NCBI RefSeq assembly: GCF_030268225.1
Contig: NZ_BSQG01000013.1
Location: 1 to 64,000, forward strand
DNA: 64,000 nt
Direction: 5' to 3'
Source: Nocardiopsis ansamitocini
Lineage (GTDB): Bacteria > Actinomycetota > Actinomycetes > Streptosporangiales > Streptosporangiaceae
Of this stretch, positions 1-9,411 are shown in pieces. Made by a program: the position numbers and the translations under genes. Numbering within the stretch: position 1 is the first letter of the stretch; each line of letters starts with the position of its first letter. The notes beneath the pieces are model-generated. The model was not told where the DNA came from. It saw only the letters and a program-made list of their open reading frames with translations, and did no database searches.

Positions 1-430
1 CGGCGCTGAAGTTGTTGACCAGCATCTCGAAGCCGGACTTGATCCGCGGCTGCACCACGCCGTCGAACAGCTTCATCAGGTACGCCGCCAGCGGACCGAT
101 GATCATGGCGCCCAGGAACATCGGGATCTCGGCACCCACCACGATGCCCATGGTGGCGATGGCGCCGACCACGGCGCCGCGCTGGTCGTGGACCATGCGT
201 CCACCGGTGTACCCGATGAGGACCGGGAGCAGGACCTTGATCATCGGGTCGACGAGAGAGGCGAGGTTCTCGTTGGGGAACCAGCCGGTGGGGATGAACA
301 GCGCGGTGATCAGGCCCCAGGCGATGAACGCCCCGATGTTGGGCATCACCATGCCGGCGAGGTGGCCGCCGAAGCGTTGAATCACCGCCCGACTGTTCAG
401 GGATTTCGCGGTCGGCTGCTTGTGGGTCAC
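1..430 (-). CDS. mtlA: PTS mannitol-type EIIC, N-terminal part (runs off the window)
   Basis: This is the first 143 codons of an inner-membrane sugar permease of the phosphotransferase system, most like the mannitol EIIC domain, which imports and phosphorylates the hexitol. The translation begins [10 protein letters not shown] and continues through [31 protein letters not shown] and [20 protein letters not shown], all typical of the start of MtlA. The GTG start at 430 is chosen because GGAG lies 7 bases upstream and nothing conserved precedes it. Any EIIB part lies beyond the left edge. Mannitol specificity is inferred from family likeness. Confidence 0.85.
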   Translation of the reverse strand, partial: MTHKQPTAKSLNSRAVIQRFGGHLAGMVMPNIGAFIAWGLITALFIPTGWFPNENLASLVDPMIKVLLPVLIGYTGGRMVHDQRGAVVGAIATMGIVVGAEIPMFLGAMIIGPLAAYLMKLFDGVVQPRIKSGFEMLVNNFSA

Positions 431-1049
431 GTGTGGTCTCCGGGGGATTTTCCCGCGTGCTGAGGAGGGGCATCGGCGTGCGGCGTGCTGAGGTGGGGAG
501 GACGGTCGTCCGTCGGAACCTCGTCGGGAGCCGCTGAGCCGTCTCGCTTCGGTGCGGGACCACTCGCGCGGGAACGATGAGGAGCCGCGGCTGACCGCCG
601 GGTGGTGGTGTTCAGCGCGGACCGCCCCTGGCAGAACGGTCCGGCGGACACGACCATGACGTCGTTGTCAAAGCTGCATCGGGGGACGGGTCCGGGTCCA
701 CCGTGGTGCGGCTCGGCATGAACGCCTCGTCTGTGTGAGGCTTTTACGCTCTTTTGCGGCGTAAGCCCCTTTTTTGTTCCGGTCTGGCTGATCGTAGAAG
801 AGCTTTGGTGCACCGGACAAGGGGTGACGGAGATTACTTCGCGTTTATCGTTTTATTCGCGTGCGGGACACCTGCCTCGGGCTTTGTCGCAGGGGCGGAG
901 CCGCCCGCCGTTTCAACGGCTGTACCGGCCGAAGAGAGGACGGATGATCCCCGCAGGTGCGCGGCAGCTGCCGAGAGCACCCGACCACCGGCTTCGCCCT
1001 GCGCGAAGCCGTTCGTCGACTGCAAACCGGGCGCGCATGAGCGGGAGCG
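431..1049. other. Intergenic region upstream of mtlA
   Basis: About 620 bases with no gene I can support. It should hold the mtlA promoter, but I see no convincing -35/-10 pair. At 739-775 there is an imperfect stem (GGCTTTTACGC against GCGTAAGCC) followed by a run of T on the + strand. It looks like a rho-independent terminator, but it faces away from both neighbouring minus-strand genes, so its role is unclear. Confidence 0.4.
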
Positions 1050-1997
1050 TCAGGGGCGCACGACGCAGCGAAACCCGAGATGGCAGGTCGAACTGTCGGT
1101 GTCCTGTCCTTGCCGGGCAGCGGGACGGTAGCGGAGACAGTAGCTGGGGGCGCACAGGTGGGATCCGCCCTTGATCACGCGGCGCCCGGCCACCGCGCCC
1201 GCTGAGTCGACGGTGGCCCGCGGATTGTGCGGGGTGCAGCACGGTTTCGGCGCGGGGCCGGGGTGCCAGGACGTGAACGTGTCCAGCGTCCATTCCCAGA
1301 CGTTGCCGGTGACGTCGTAGAGGCCGTAACCGTTGGGCGGAAAGGTGCGCACGGGTGACGTGCCCGAGAAGCCGTCCAGCGCACGGTTGTGGTGGGGAAA
1401 GTCCCCCTGCCAGATATTGGCGTGGTGCCGCCCGCGCGGAAGGAGGCCCTCCCCCCAGGAGTAGGTCGCCTGTTCGAGTCCGCCGCGGGCCGCGTACTCC
1501 CACTCGGCCTCCGTGGGCAGGTCCGCCCCCGCCCACGCCGCATAGGCGAGGGCGTCGGCGTGGGCGATATGGGTGACGGGGTGCAGGTCCCTGCCGTTGA
1601 GGTCGGACCCCGGGCCTTCGGGACGTCGCCAGAACGCGCCCGGAACCCACCGCCACCAGGCGGTCCAGTCGTCCAGCCCCACCGGGTGCGCCGGTGCGCA
1701 GAAGACGAGGGAACCGGGAACCAGAAGCGCGGGATCGGCCCCGGGGACCTCGTCGGGAATGGGGGCCCGCTCTGCGAGGGTCCGGTACCCGGTGGCTTTG
1801 ACGAAGCGCCTGAACCGCGCCACCGTCACCGGTTCGGTGTCGATCCAGAACCCGTCGACGCGCACGGGGTGGACGGGGCGCTCCTCGGGATAGAACTCCT
1901 CGCTGCCCATCAGGAAGGTCCCCCCGGGGATCCACACCATGCCTTTGGCTGGTGCCGGTCCCTGTCCCGGTCCTGCGGCGGTGGCCGTGTCAGTCAC
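1050..1997 (-). CDS. Formylglycine-generating enzyme family protein
   Basis: A 315-residue SUMF1/FGE-type protein that would oxidise the active-site cysteine of sulfatases to formylglycine, using copper and oxygen. Visible hallmarks are the N-terminal WIPGGTFLMGSEEFYPEERP, the central AAWAGADLPTEAEWEYAARG, GNVWEWTLD, and the C-terminal GGSHLCAPSYCLRYRPAARQ. The two catalytic cysteines are at about 282 and 287. The GTG at 1997 has AGGAGG eight bases upstream. A Cys-type sulfatase about 2.8 kb away on the other strand is the obvious client. FGE-sulfatase pairing is well established; this particular pairing is inferred. Confidence 0.93.
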   Translation of the reverse strand: MTDTATAAGPGQGPAPAKGMVWIPGGTFLMGSEEFYPEERPVHPVRVDGFWIDTEPVTVARFRRFVKATGYRTLAERAPIPDEVPGADPALLVPGSLVFCAPAHPVGLDDWTAWWRWVPGAFWRRPEGPGSDLNGRDLHPVTHIAHADALAYAAWAGADLPTEAEWEYAARGGLEQATYSWGEGLLPRGRHHANIWQGDFPHHNRALDGFSGTSPVRTFPPNGYGLYDVTGNVWEWTLDTFTSWHPGPAPKPCCTPHNPRATVDSAGAVAGRRVIKGGSHLCAPSYCLRYRPAARQGQDTDSSTCHLGFRCVVRP

Positions 1998-2380
1998 AGC
2001 AGATCCCTCCTGGCCGATCGTTGCTGTTCAGCGGGGGGGGAGGAAAGCCTGATCATCGTTGCATGCGCGATGCTCCCGGAGGCTGACGGACACGACCGCA
2101 GGCGATGTTCCACGCCCCGGGCACCGGCCGATCGCCGGAACGGACACGTTGACCGGCCCCTGGAGTGCCGCCCCGCCGCCCGCCTCCTGCGGGAGCCCGG
2201 TTTCCCCCGGCGGGTGAGTCCGGTCGTGGGCTGGGTGGAGGAGACTGGCGGACAAAGAGACGGGAAGTCCGTCGGGAGAGGAGCCCGTGACGGTGAGCGG
2301 AGCCGGTCCGGTGACCGAAGCGTTCGCCCGTGTCTCCCGCTTTCCGCAGGTTGGAACCACGATCGATGACGGAGGCCGCC
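1998..2380. other. Divergent intergenic region between the FGE gene and the monooxygenase
   Basis: About 380 bases between two divergently transcribed genes, so it must carry both promoters. Apart from the two ribosome binding sites (2006-2011 and 2371-2375) I see no palindrome or clear promoter pair. Confidence 0.4.
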
Positions 2381-3403
2381 ATGCCGCTACCCGACGAGCC
2401 GTTACGAAAACTCGGCTTCCTGACGATGGGCCTGTTCGATCCCGCCGACCCGGTTGCCGGACACGAGAGCACGCTTCGGCTCATCGAGACCGGCGAACGA
2501 CTCGGCTTCGACGGGGCCTGGGTACGACACCGTCACCTCCAGCACGGAATCGCCTCACCGGTCGCGATGCTGGCCGCCGCGTCGCAGCGCACGAGCCGCA
2601 TCGAGCTGGGCACCGCGGTGATCCCGTTGGGCTGGGAGAATCCCTTGAGACTGGCCGAGGACCTGGCCACGGTCGACCTCTTGTCCGGCGGGCGCCTCAA
2701 CCCCGGGCTCAGCGTCGGTCCACCGATGCATTTCGATCAGGTCAAAGATGCCCTCTACCCCGATACAGCAGACCGCGAGGACTTCTCCTACGAACGTGTG
2801 GCGAGGCTCCTGCGGTTCGTGCGCGGGGAGCCGGCCAGCGGCTTCAGCGGGGTCAGAGGCATCGAGGAGTTCTCCGACCGGGTGCAGCCACACGCCGAAG
2901 GGCTCGCCGAGCGCCTATGGTACGGCGGCGCCAGCCTGCGATCGGCCGCATGGGCTGGTCGGCATGGCATGAACTTCCTGACCAGCAGCGTCGTCAAGGC
3001 AGAGGAGTCCGAGGACTTCGCCGAAATCCAACTCTCCCACGTGCGGGCGTTCCGTGCCGGTCACCCCGCAGGCGACACGGCACGCGTCTGCCAGGGACTG
3101 GTCGTCATCCCCACCGACAGCGCCACGGCCGCGCAACGGGACAAGTACGCGGCCTACGTCCAGGCGCGCCTACCGCGGACGCGCAGGCCGCAGGGGCCGG
3201 CGAGGATGCGGTTCGCACCCGACCTGCTCGGCACGTCCGAGGAGATCGCCGAACAGCTGTACGCGCATGCGGCTTTCCGAGAGATCGACGAAGTCGCCTT
3301 CGCGCTCCCGTTCACCTTCGAGCCCGAGGACTACCTCCAGATCCTGACCGACATGGCCACCGGACTCGGCCCCGCTCTCGGCTGGCGGCCGCACGGTTCC
3401 TGA
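2381..3403 (+). CDS. LLM-class flavin-dependent oxidoreductase
   Basis: A 340-residue luciferase-like monooxygenase, a TIM-barrel enzyme that uses reduced FMN to oxygenate small organic substrates. Family signs are LGFLTMGLFDPADP at the N-terminus, ETGERLGFDGAWVRHRH, a TSRIELGTAVIPLGWENPLR strand, and LATVDLLSGGRLNPGLSVG. The C-terminal EEIAEQLYAHAAFREIDEVA fits the usual barrel end. The start at 2381 is chosen over the ATG at 2366 because GGAGG at 2371-2375 is five bases upstream. It stands alone, so the substrate cannot be told. Confidence 0.88.
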   Translation: MPLPDEPLRKLGFLTMGLFDPADPVAGHESTLRLIETGERLGFDGAWVRHRHLQHGIASPVAMLAAASQRTSRIELGTAVIPLGWENPLRLAEDLATVDLLSGGRLNPGLSVGPPMHFDQVKDALYPDTADREDFSYERVARLLRFVRGEPASGFSGVRGIEEFSDRVQPHAEGLAERLWYGGASLRSAAWAGRHGMNFLTSSVVKAEESEDFAEIQLSHVRAFRAGHPAGDTARVCQGLVVIPTDSATAAQRDKYAAYVQARLPRTRRPQGPARMRFAPDLLGTSEEIAEQLYAHAAFREIDEVAFALPFTFEPEDYLQILTDMATGLGPALGWRPHGS

Positions 3404-3897
3404 GCCCGGTACGGGCCCGAAGGGCAATCCGGTGGGCGCCGTGCCGGAGAAGCCCGCCCACGGTTCCAACGCCCGGGAACTCGTCGGGCCGTGCGGACCA
3501 CCCGGTGGCCTCCTTTCCGCGAAATAGCGACCGGCTCTTTCGTGGTGTATCGCATCGCGGTGTGGTCAGTGAAAGGGCAAGGGCTCCTGCGGTCGCTGCC
3601 GATACGGCATCAACCGCATCGCCGGTGTCGTGCAGGCCGCCCGTCCTTCACCACGCGCCGGCGTGGGACCGGAAAAGGCGCAATGATCGCCAGGCGTTCG
3701 CGCGAAGAGATTTTGCGTGCGGGTGACCGTCTTCAGGTGGAACATAGTGCCTGGTCAGAGGGATGATTTTGTCTTTGGGCTAGATGGGCGGACATGCGGG
3801 TTCTTGCTTTTCGACTGGCCACCGCGAACCAGGTGCTGGCGGTCTCGGAGGAATTCGAGGTGATTTCGCCTACCGAATAATCACGGAGGTAATTCCC
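3404..3897. other. Intergenic region, no gene seen
   Basis: About 490 bases. The only structure noticed is a small hairpin (GCCCGGTACGGGC) just after the monooxygenase stop, which may help end its transcript. Upstream of the next gene the sequence becomes AT-richer and ends in GGAGGT at 3885-3890. Confidence 0.4.
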
Positions 3898-4482
3898 ATG
3901 AACCAAGGCAGTCGAGTGACACGGTCCGCCGGCACCAGCGGGTGGGCGGTCTTCGCGGCCACGATGATTCTGCTGGTCGGCGTGATCAACGTGATCCAAG
4001 GAATCATCGCAATGTTCATGCCCGACTACTACCTGAGTGCGGCGGGCGGGTTGTTCTTCTTCGACTTCACGTTGTGGGGAATCGGCCTGGCGATCTGGGG
4101 CGTCATCATGGTCCTCGCGGGACTCGCCATCGCCAGTGGACGGATGTGGGCCCGGGCCTTCGGCGTGGTGCTCGCAGCGATCAACGCGCTGGCCCAACTC
4201 GTCTTCCTCGAGGCGCACCCCATGTGGTCGCTGGTCGTCATCGCCATCGACCTGCTGATCATCTACGGACTCACCGCCGGTTGGCCCACGATCACGGCCA
4301 CCGACGAGCGGGACGTCTCCTACCGTTCGGGGCACGACGACGCCACCGGATACGCCCCGCGCGACGCCACCGGGTACGGCCCGCGCGACGCAGTGGAGCC
4401 CGACGCGACCCATTCCACTCACACCGGTCACCGCAATCCTCAGGAGGGGTCCAGCACCCACCGCCGGACGATGCCCCAGTGA
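3898..4482 (+). CDS. Small four-helix membrane protein (DUF7144-like)
   Basis: A 194-residue membrane protein of unknown function, common in actinomycetes. It opens with a charged stretch, then about four hydrophobic segments (GWAVFAATMILLVGVINVIQ, the FFFDFTLWGIGLAIWGVIMV region, the region around residues 80-100, and WSLVVIAIDLLIIYGLTAGW). The last ~55 residues are a hydrophilic tail with a near repeat (DATGYAPRDATGYGPRDA). The start at 3898 has GGAGGT seven bases upstream. An inverted repeat after the gene may be its terminator. Confidence 0.8.
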   Translation: MNQGSRVTRSAGTSGWAVFAATMILLVGVINVIQGIIAMFMPDYYLSAAGGLFFFDFTLWGIGLAIWGVIMVLAGLAIASGRMWARAFGVVLAAINALAQLVFLEAHPMWSLVVIAIDLLIIYGLTAGWPTITATDERDVSYRSGHDDATGYAPRDATGYGPRDAVEPDATHSTHTGHRNPQEGSSTHRRTMPQ

Positions 4483-4592
4483 TCCGCGGGCTCCGACTGC
4501 CGCGGGTGGCCGGACGGGCGACGGGGAGCTCCCGCCGGAGGTCCTGCCCGGCCCGGCTGCTGTCCACGTCCGGCTCCGTTTAGGGCCGGCTC

Positions 4593-4632
4593 GGTGGACC
4601 CGCCCGTGCGGCCAGCGCAGAGTGGGTCCACC
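4593..4632 (+). terminator. Inverted repeat, possible terminator
   Basis: GGTGGACCC at 4593-4601 pairs perfectly with GGGTCCACC at 4624-4632 around a 22-base loop. It lies 110 bases after the membrane protein gene and 170 bases before the sulfatase. No T run follows. The rest of the 4483-4801 gap holds only the sulfatase ribosome binding site. Confidence 0.4.
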
Positions 4633-4801
4633 GCGCTCCTTCCCCGACCGAACCGGGGCGTCCGTACTTTGGGCCCACCGGCTCGGTTTTGCCCCGCATA
4701 TGGCAAAGGAGTCGTTCTCCGGGGTTTCTCGACCTCGGCCACCGGCCAGTACGCAGGCAACGGCGCCACTGCGCCGGGCGCCGTCGAACCGGAGAACCTC
4801 T

Positions 4802-7153
4802 ATGCCCAGCGACCAGACCTCCCCGAGCCTGCCCACCCCCGACCAGTCGTACCAGGGCCCCCTCTCCGAGGACGCGCGCACGCTCGCCCAGGCCCTTCCC
4901 CCCATCACCCCGAAACGGCCGCCCGCCGGTGCGCCCAACATCCTCATGATCCTTCTCGACGATGTCGGTTTCGGGGCGTCCGGCGCCTTCGGCGGTCCGG
5001 TGCACACGCCCACGGCCGAGCGACTCGCCGGCGCCGGACTCAGCTATACCCGTTTCCACACCACCGCGCTGTGCTCGCCGACCCGCGCCGCCCTGCTCAC
5101 CGGCCGCAACCACCACGCGGTCGGCATGGGGCACATCACCGAGACCGCAACCCCGTCACCGGGCTACACCTCGCAGCGCCCCGACTCAGCGACACCGCTC
5201 CCCGAGATTCTGCGGCTCAACGGATACAACACCGCCCAGTTCGGCAAGTGCCACGAGGTTCCGGTGTGGGAGACCGGTCCGACCGGCCCTTTCGACCACT
5301 GGCCCGCCTTCAGCGGCTTCGAGCGCTTCTACGGGTTCATCGGCGGTGAGACCAACCAGTGGCAGCCCGCCCTGGTCGACGGTGTCACGGCGATCGATCC
5401 CCCCGACGACCCGGACTACCACCTGATGTCCGACCTCGCGGACAAGACCATCGACTACATCCGGCGTCAGCAGGCCCTCACCCCGGACAAGCCGTTCTTC
5501 GCCTATTTCGCGCCGGGGGCCACCCACGCCCCGCACCACGTTCCCAAGGACTGGATCTCCAAGTACCGCGGACAGTTCGACCACGGGTGGGACGCGGTGC
5601 GCGAAGCCACCTTCCAACGGCAGAAGGAGCTCGGCGTCGTCGCCGCCGACGCGCTGCTCACCCCGCGCCCGGCCGAGATCCCGGCCTGGGACGACGTCGC
5701 CGACGAGTGGAAGCCCATCCTCAGCCGCCAGATGGAGGTCTACGCCGCTTTCCTGGAATACGCCGACCACCACACCGGTCGGGTGGTCGACGCACTGGAG
5801 GAGCTGGGCATCCTCGACGAGACGCTGATCGTGCACATGATCGGTGACAACGGTGCCTCGGCGGAGGGCGGCCTCAACGGCTCCTTCATGACCACCACGG
5901 CCGCCAACGGCGGTGGCGAGTACGAGACGCCGGAGTTCTGGACCGACCGCCTCGACCAGATCGGCGGACCGCATGCCTACAACCACTACGCGGTCGGCTG
6001 GGCCCACGCAATGTGCACCCCCTACCAGTGGACCGAGCAGGTCGCCTCGCACTACGGGGGCACCCGCAACGGGGCGATCGTGCACTGGCCGAACGGCATC
6101 GAGGAACCCGGCGGGCTACGCCACCAGTGGCACCATGTCATCGACATCGCCCCGACCGTCCTGGAACTCGCCGGGATCACCGAGCCGAGCACGGTCAACG
6201 GGGTCACCCAGATGCCGATGCACGGTACGTCGATGGCCTACACCTTCAACGAACCCGACGCCCCGGAACGCCACCGCACCCAGTACTTCGAACTCATGGG
6301 CAACCGCGCCATCTACGACGACGGCTGGACCGCGGTCACCAAGCACCGCACGCCCTGGGACCTCCTCGCCAAGGGCGGCGACTTCGACGAGGACGTCTGG
6401 GAGCTCTACGACACCACCACCGACTGGACCCAGGCCCGCGACCTCAGCGCGCAGTATCCGGGCAAACTCGCCGAACTCCAGATGAAGTTCATCATCGAGG
6501 CCACCCGATTCAACGTCTTCCCGCTGGACGACCGCTCCGCCGAGCGGATGAACCCCGAGCTGGCCGGCCGGCCGACGCTGGTGCGGGGCGACACGCTGCG
6601 GCTCTACCCCGGGACCGACCGGCTCAACGAGAACGTCGTCATCAACACCAAGAACACGTCCTACAGCGTCACCGCGGCGATCGGGGTCCCCGAATCCGGA
6701 GCCGAGGGGGTGATCGTCGCCCAGGGAGGGCGCACCGGGGGCTGGGTGTTCATGGTCGACCGCGGCCGGCTCGCCTTCCACTACAACTACTGCGGGCTCG
6801 AACGATTCACCGTGACCGCCCCGGGCGCGCTCCCCACCGGAGCACACCGGGTGCACGCCGAACTGCGCTACGACGGCGGTGGAACGGGAAAGGGCGCGGA
6901 CGTGGTCCTGTTCGTCGACGGCGGCGAGGTCGCCAGGGGCCGGGTGGAACGCACCCATCCGCTCTACTTCTCCTTCGACGAGGGCCTCGACGTGGGCCGC
7001 GACACCGCGATGCCGGTCTATGAGGACTACGACGCGCCCCACGGGACGTTCGTCGGGGCGCTGCACTGGGTCCAGATCGAGCTGGGAAAGGACGATCACA
7101 ACCACCTGGTCGACCCCGACGCGCAGTTGGCGGCAGCCCTGCGCCACCAGTAG
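4802..7153 (+). CDS. Arylsulfatase-family sulfatase (Cys type)
   Basis: A 783-residue alkaline-phosphatase-fold sulfatase that hydrolyses sulfate esters. The signature CSPTRAALLTGR starts at Cys91, the residue FGE turns into formylglycine. The paired aspartates of the calcium site are in ILMILLDDVGFG (residues 53-54), and the GDNG motif that completes the metal site follows later. Residues from about 600 form a C-terminal beta domain. No signal peptide is visible, so it is probably cytoplasmic. The ATG at 4802 has GGAG seven bases upstream. It resembles large bacterial AtsA-like enzymes; the substrate is unknown. Confidence 0.93.
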   Translation: MPSDQTSPSLPTPDQSYQGPLSEDARTLAQALPPITPKRPPAGAPNILMILLDDVGFGASGAFGGPVHTPTAERLAGAGLSYTRFHTTALCSPTRAALLTGRNHHAVGMGHITETATPSPGYTSQRPDSATPLPEILRLNGYNTAQFGKCHEVPVWETGPTGPFDHWPAFSGFERFYGFIGGETNQWQPALVDGVTAIDPPDDPDYHLMSDLADKTIDYIRRQQALTPDKPFFAYFAPGATHAPHHVPKDWISKYRGQFDHGWDAVREATFQRQKELGVVAADALLTPRPAEIPAWDDVADEWKPILSRQMEVYAAFLEYADHHTGRVVDALEELGILDETLIVHMIGDNGASAEGGLNGSFMTTTAANGGGEYETPEFWTDRLDQIGGPHAYNHYAVGWAHAMCTPYQWTEQVASHYGGTRNGAIVHWPNGIEEPGGLRHQWHHVIDIAPTVLELAGITEPSTVNGVTQMPMHGTSMAYTFNEPDAPERHRTQYFELMGNRAIYDDGWTAVTKHRTPWDLLAKGGDFDEDVWELYDTTTDWTQARDLSAQYPGKLAELQMKFIIEATRFNVFPLDDRSAERMNPELAGRPTLVRGDTLRLYPGTDRLNENVVINTKNTSYSVTAAIGVPESGAEGVIVAQGGRTGGWVFMVDRGRLAFHYNYCGLERFTVTAPGALPTGAHRVHAELRYDGGGTGKGADVVLFVDGGEVARGRVERTHPLYFSFDEGLDVGRDTAMPVYEDYDAPHGTFVGALHWVQIELGKDDHNHLVDPDAQLAAALRHQ

Positions 7154-7161
7154 ACCGCGGC

Positions 7162-7184
7162 TCCCGCCCCGGAGAGGGGCGGGA
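7162..7184. terminator. Bidirectional hairpin between convergent genes
   Basis: TCCCGCCCC (7162-7170) and GGGGCGGGA (7176-7184) form a perfect 9-bp stem with a 5-base loop. It sits between the convergent ends of the sulfatase and methyltransferase genes. Confidence 0.7.
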
Positions 7185-7229
7185 ACAGTGGTGCCGGGCG
7201 GGACCGTCCGGCTGCGCAAAACGCCCGCG

Positions 7230-7853
7230 TCACCCGGGAGCGCCTCCGTCCGTCAGCCGATGTGCGCGCAGGACGACGTCGTGGGTGTGGTGTGCGCCCT
7301 CGCCGCCGTTGATGGAACGCTCGCGGACCTCGTTGACGTCGATACGCCAGTCACCGTCGAGCAGGGCGGCGACGTCGCTGGGTTTGACCCAGTCGGCGGG
7401 GTCGAAGCCGCTCTCCAGGGCGGCGGCCCCGTCGCCCATGTCGTGGTGGACGACGAGCAGGGTGCCGCCGGGGGCGACCGCCGAGAGCAGCGCACGCTCC
7501 GCGTCGGCGCCGGGGGTGATGCGCAACGCCGGGTACTGGGCCGAGACGAGGTCGAAACCCCCCTCGGGCAGATCGGCCTCCAGCAGTCCGCTCGATATCC
7601 AGGTGACGTCCACGTCCGCCTCGGCCGCGTGGGCCGCCGCCCGGTCGAGCGCGACCCGGGAGACGTCGAGCGCGGTGACCGCCCACCCCCGTCGGGCCAG
7701 CCATACGGCGTCGGCGCCCTCGCCGCAGCCGACGTCGAGGACGCGCCCCGGCTGTTCGTCGGCCGTCTCGCGGACGAGTGCGCCGTTGGGGTCCCCGCTC
7801 CACACGCGGTCGTGCTCGCTGTAGCGCGCATCCCACTCGGTGGCCTCGCTCAT
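7230..7853 (-). CDS. Class I SAM-dependent methyltransferase
   Basis: A 207-residue Rossmann-fold methyltransferase. Motif I is RVLDVGCGEGADAVWLARRG at about residues 37-56, followed by AVTALDVSRVALDRA (the acidic residue that binds the ribose) and FDLVSAQYPAL (motif IV). It begins SEATEWDARYSEHDRVWSG, a start common in small methyltransferases related to tellurite-resistance (TehB-like) and thiol methyltransferases. It stands alone and converges on the sulfatase. The methyl acceptor cannot be predicted. Confidence 0.85.
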   Translation of the reverse strand: MSEATEWDARYSEHDRVWSGDPNGALVRETADEQPGRVLDVGCGEGADAVWLARRGWAVTALDVSRVALDRAAAHAAEADVDVTWISSGLLEADLPEGGFDLVSAQYPALRITPGADAERALLSAVAPGGTLLVVHHDMGDGAAALESGFDPADWVKPSDVAALLDGDWRIDVNEVRERSINGGEGAHHTHDVVLRAHRLTDGGAPG

Positions 7854-8300
7854 GCCGTCACCGTCCCAGCGTTCGGGCCGGCCGCCCCGCCGCCGATCAT
7901 CATCGTGTCGTGCTCGTTTCTCATGCCGGGCAGTCTGCCCCGGATGCCGTCACTTCGATAAATTTTCTTGCCGGAACAGCAAACCGGTGGGCCGGGCAGC
8001 GCTTCGCGGTGCGGGCCCCTTGCCAAAGAGCGCACGGGCAGTGGTTCCGCAGCGGTCCGCACGCCGATCCCACCGAGAACGCCTCGTCGTTTCCCCGGGT
8101 CGACGGGGCGCCGTTCCCGAGCGCCGATCAGCTCCTCCGCGTCCACGCCGGTGAACCCGTCGGTCGACGCCACGAACCAGAAGCCCGCACTGATCCCCTC
8201 GCGGGCGACGGTCCCGGTCCCGCTGCGCGCCACCTTGAAAAGGAAACGCCCGGGGCCGGTCGGCAGCCGCGCGGGGGCCTGCCCTCCCGCCCCCGGGTGC
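7854..8300. other. Intergenic region with a possible decayed gene
   Basis: About 450 bases without an intact gene. On the minus strand around 8110-8230 the frame reads FWFVASTDGFTGVDAEELI, which faintly recalls the spondin_N domain of secreted proteins. It loses any likeness within 40 residues, so at most it is a decayed remnant. At 8273-8294 GGGGGC pairs with GCCCCC just beyond the stop of the next minus-strand gene, a plausible terminator for it. Confidence 0.3.
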
Positions 8301-9161
8301 CTAGTGCCGGAAGGCGTGCACCACGGCGGCCATGTCGTCCGCGCGGTGGCCGGAACCGGCTGCTGACTCGAACTCCTGCCGTACCGCCTGCATCAGGCCG
8401 TCGTTCGAACCGGCGACCCCCATGGCTTCGACAACGAGTGCGCCGTCCTTGACCGCCCCGTCGACGGTGAAATCGGGGGAGAAGTCCCCGGCCATCATCA
8501 CCCTGCCCTTGGCCTGCGCGTACCCGCAGTTCAACGGGCCCCCGGCGATGGCTTCCAGGAACATCAGGGGAGCCACCCCCAGGCCCTCGGCCAACCCGAC
8601 GGCCTGGCCCGTCGCAGCGGTCACCGACAGCACCCAGGACTGGAAGACCATCTTCAGGCGCTGTGCATCTCCCGCCTGTTCACCCGCCCAGATGGTGCGC
8701 GACCCGATCGCGTCGTAGACCGGTTCGACGACCGCGCGTTCCCCCTGCGGTCCGGCGGCGACCACGACCAGCGCCCCGTTCTCCGCCACTTGCCGGCTGC
8801 CCAGTACCGGGGTGTCGAAGAAAGCCGTCCCGTGTTCCTCGGCCAGCCGGGCCAGTCGTGTTGTCGCCGCCAGTCCCACGGTGGTGCTCTGCACCCAGAC
8901 GGTGTCGGGGCCGGCGGCCGGCAGGGCCCTCCGCATCACCTCGGTCACCGTGTCGGCGTCGAAGAGCATCGTCACGATTACGTCCGCGCCCGCCACCGCC
9001 GCCGTGACGTCCTCGACCGCGCGCACCCCGGCGCCGGTGAGCGCCCGCGCCTTCTCCGCGGTTCGGTTCCACACCGTCACCTCCATCCCCGCCCCGGCCA
9101 GGCTCCTGACCATCCCGGCCCCCATCAGTCCGGCTCCCAGTACCGCCACCCTCGTGGTCAT
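8301..9161 (-). CDS. NAD(P)-dependent beta-hydroxyacid dehydrogenase family protein
   Basis: A 286-residue member of the 3-hydroxyisobutyrate / 6-phosphogluconate dehydrogenase superfamily. The N-terminal Rossmann fold shows RVAVLGAGLMGAGMVRSLAG and VTVWNRTAEKARAL; the Asn-Arg pair suggests NADP. GADVIVTMLFDADTV and VQSTTVGL follow. The substrate/catalytic helix carries QRLKMVFQSWVL, with Lys in the catalytic position where the family usually has G-x-x-x-K. It could be an imine reductase or 3-hydroxyisobutyrate dehydrogenase-like enzyme; I cannot choose. It follows the serine hydrolase gene on the same strand after 250 bases. Confidence 0.85.
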   Translation of the reverse strand: MTTRVAVLGAGLMGAGMVRSLAGAGMEVTVWNRTAEKARALTGAGVRAVEDVTAAVAGADVIVTMLFDADTVTEVMRRALPAAGPDTVWVQSTTVGLAATTRLARLAEEHGTAFFDTPVLGSRQVAENGALVVVAAGPQGERAVVEPVYDAIGSRTIWAGEQAGDAQRLKMVFQSWVLSVTAATGQAVGLAEGLGVAPLMFLEAIAGGPLNCGYAQAKGRVMMAGDFSPDFTVDGAVKDGALVVEAMGVAGSNDGLMQAVRQEFESAAGSGHRADDMAAVVHAFRH

Positions 9162-9411
9162 CGCTGCTCCCGATCCGTGCGTCCCCAGACGAACAACCCC
9201 AGTGCGCTGAACCTTGTGACCGGTACTCCGCGACGGTAAACGAACAGCCGACCCGGGGCGGACGTCACGAAGGCCGGGCCCGGGAGGCGGGAAGCGCCGG
9301 GGTGAGGGGACTGCGCACCGTGCACCGACTCGACAGAAGGCATGGGTCCCGTGCTGCGAGGGATGCGAGAATCCCGGCAGTACGGGGCCCGTTCCCTGTC
9401 GGTCGGACCGG

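Noticed and set aside
739-775. Hairpin plus T run as a terminator
   Set aside because: It is oriented on the + strand where no upstream gene exists, so I kept it only as a structure within the intergenic entry.
8110-8233. A spondin_N-like coding fragment on the minus strand
   Set aside because: Likeness covers only about 20 residues and the rest of the frame matches nothing; too weak to call a pseudogene.
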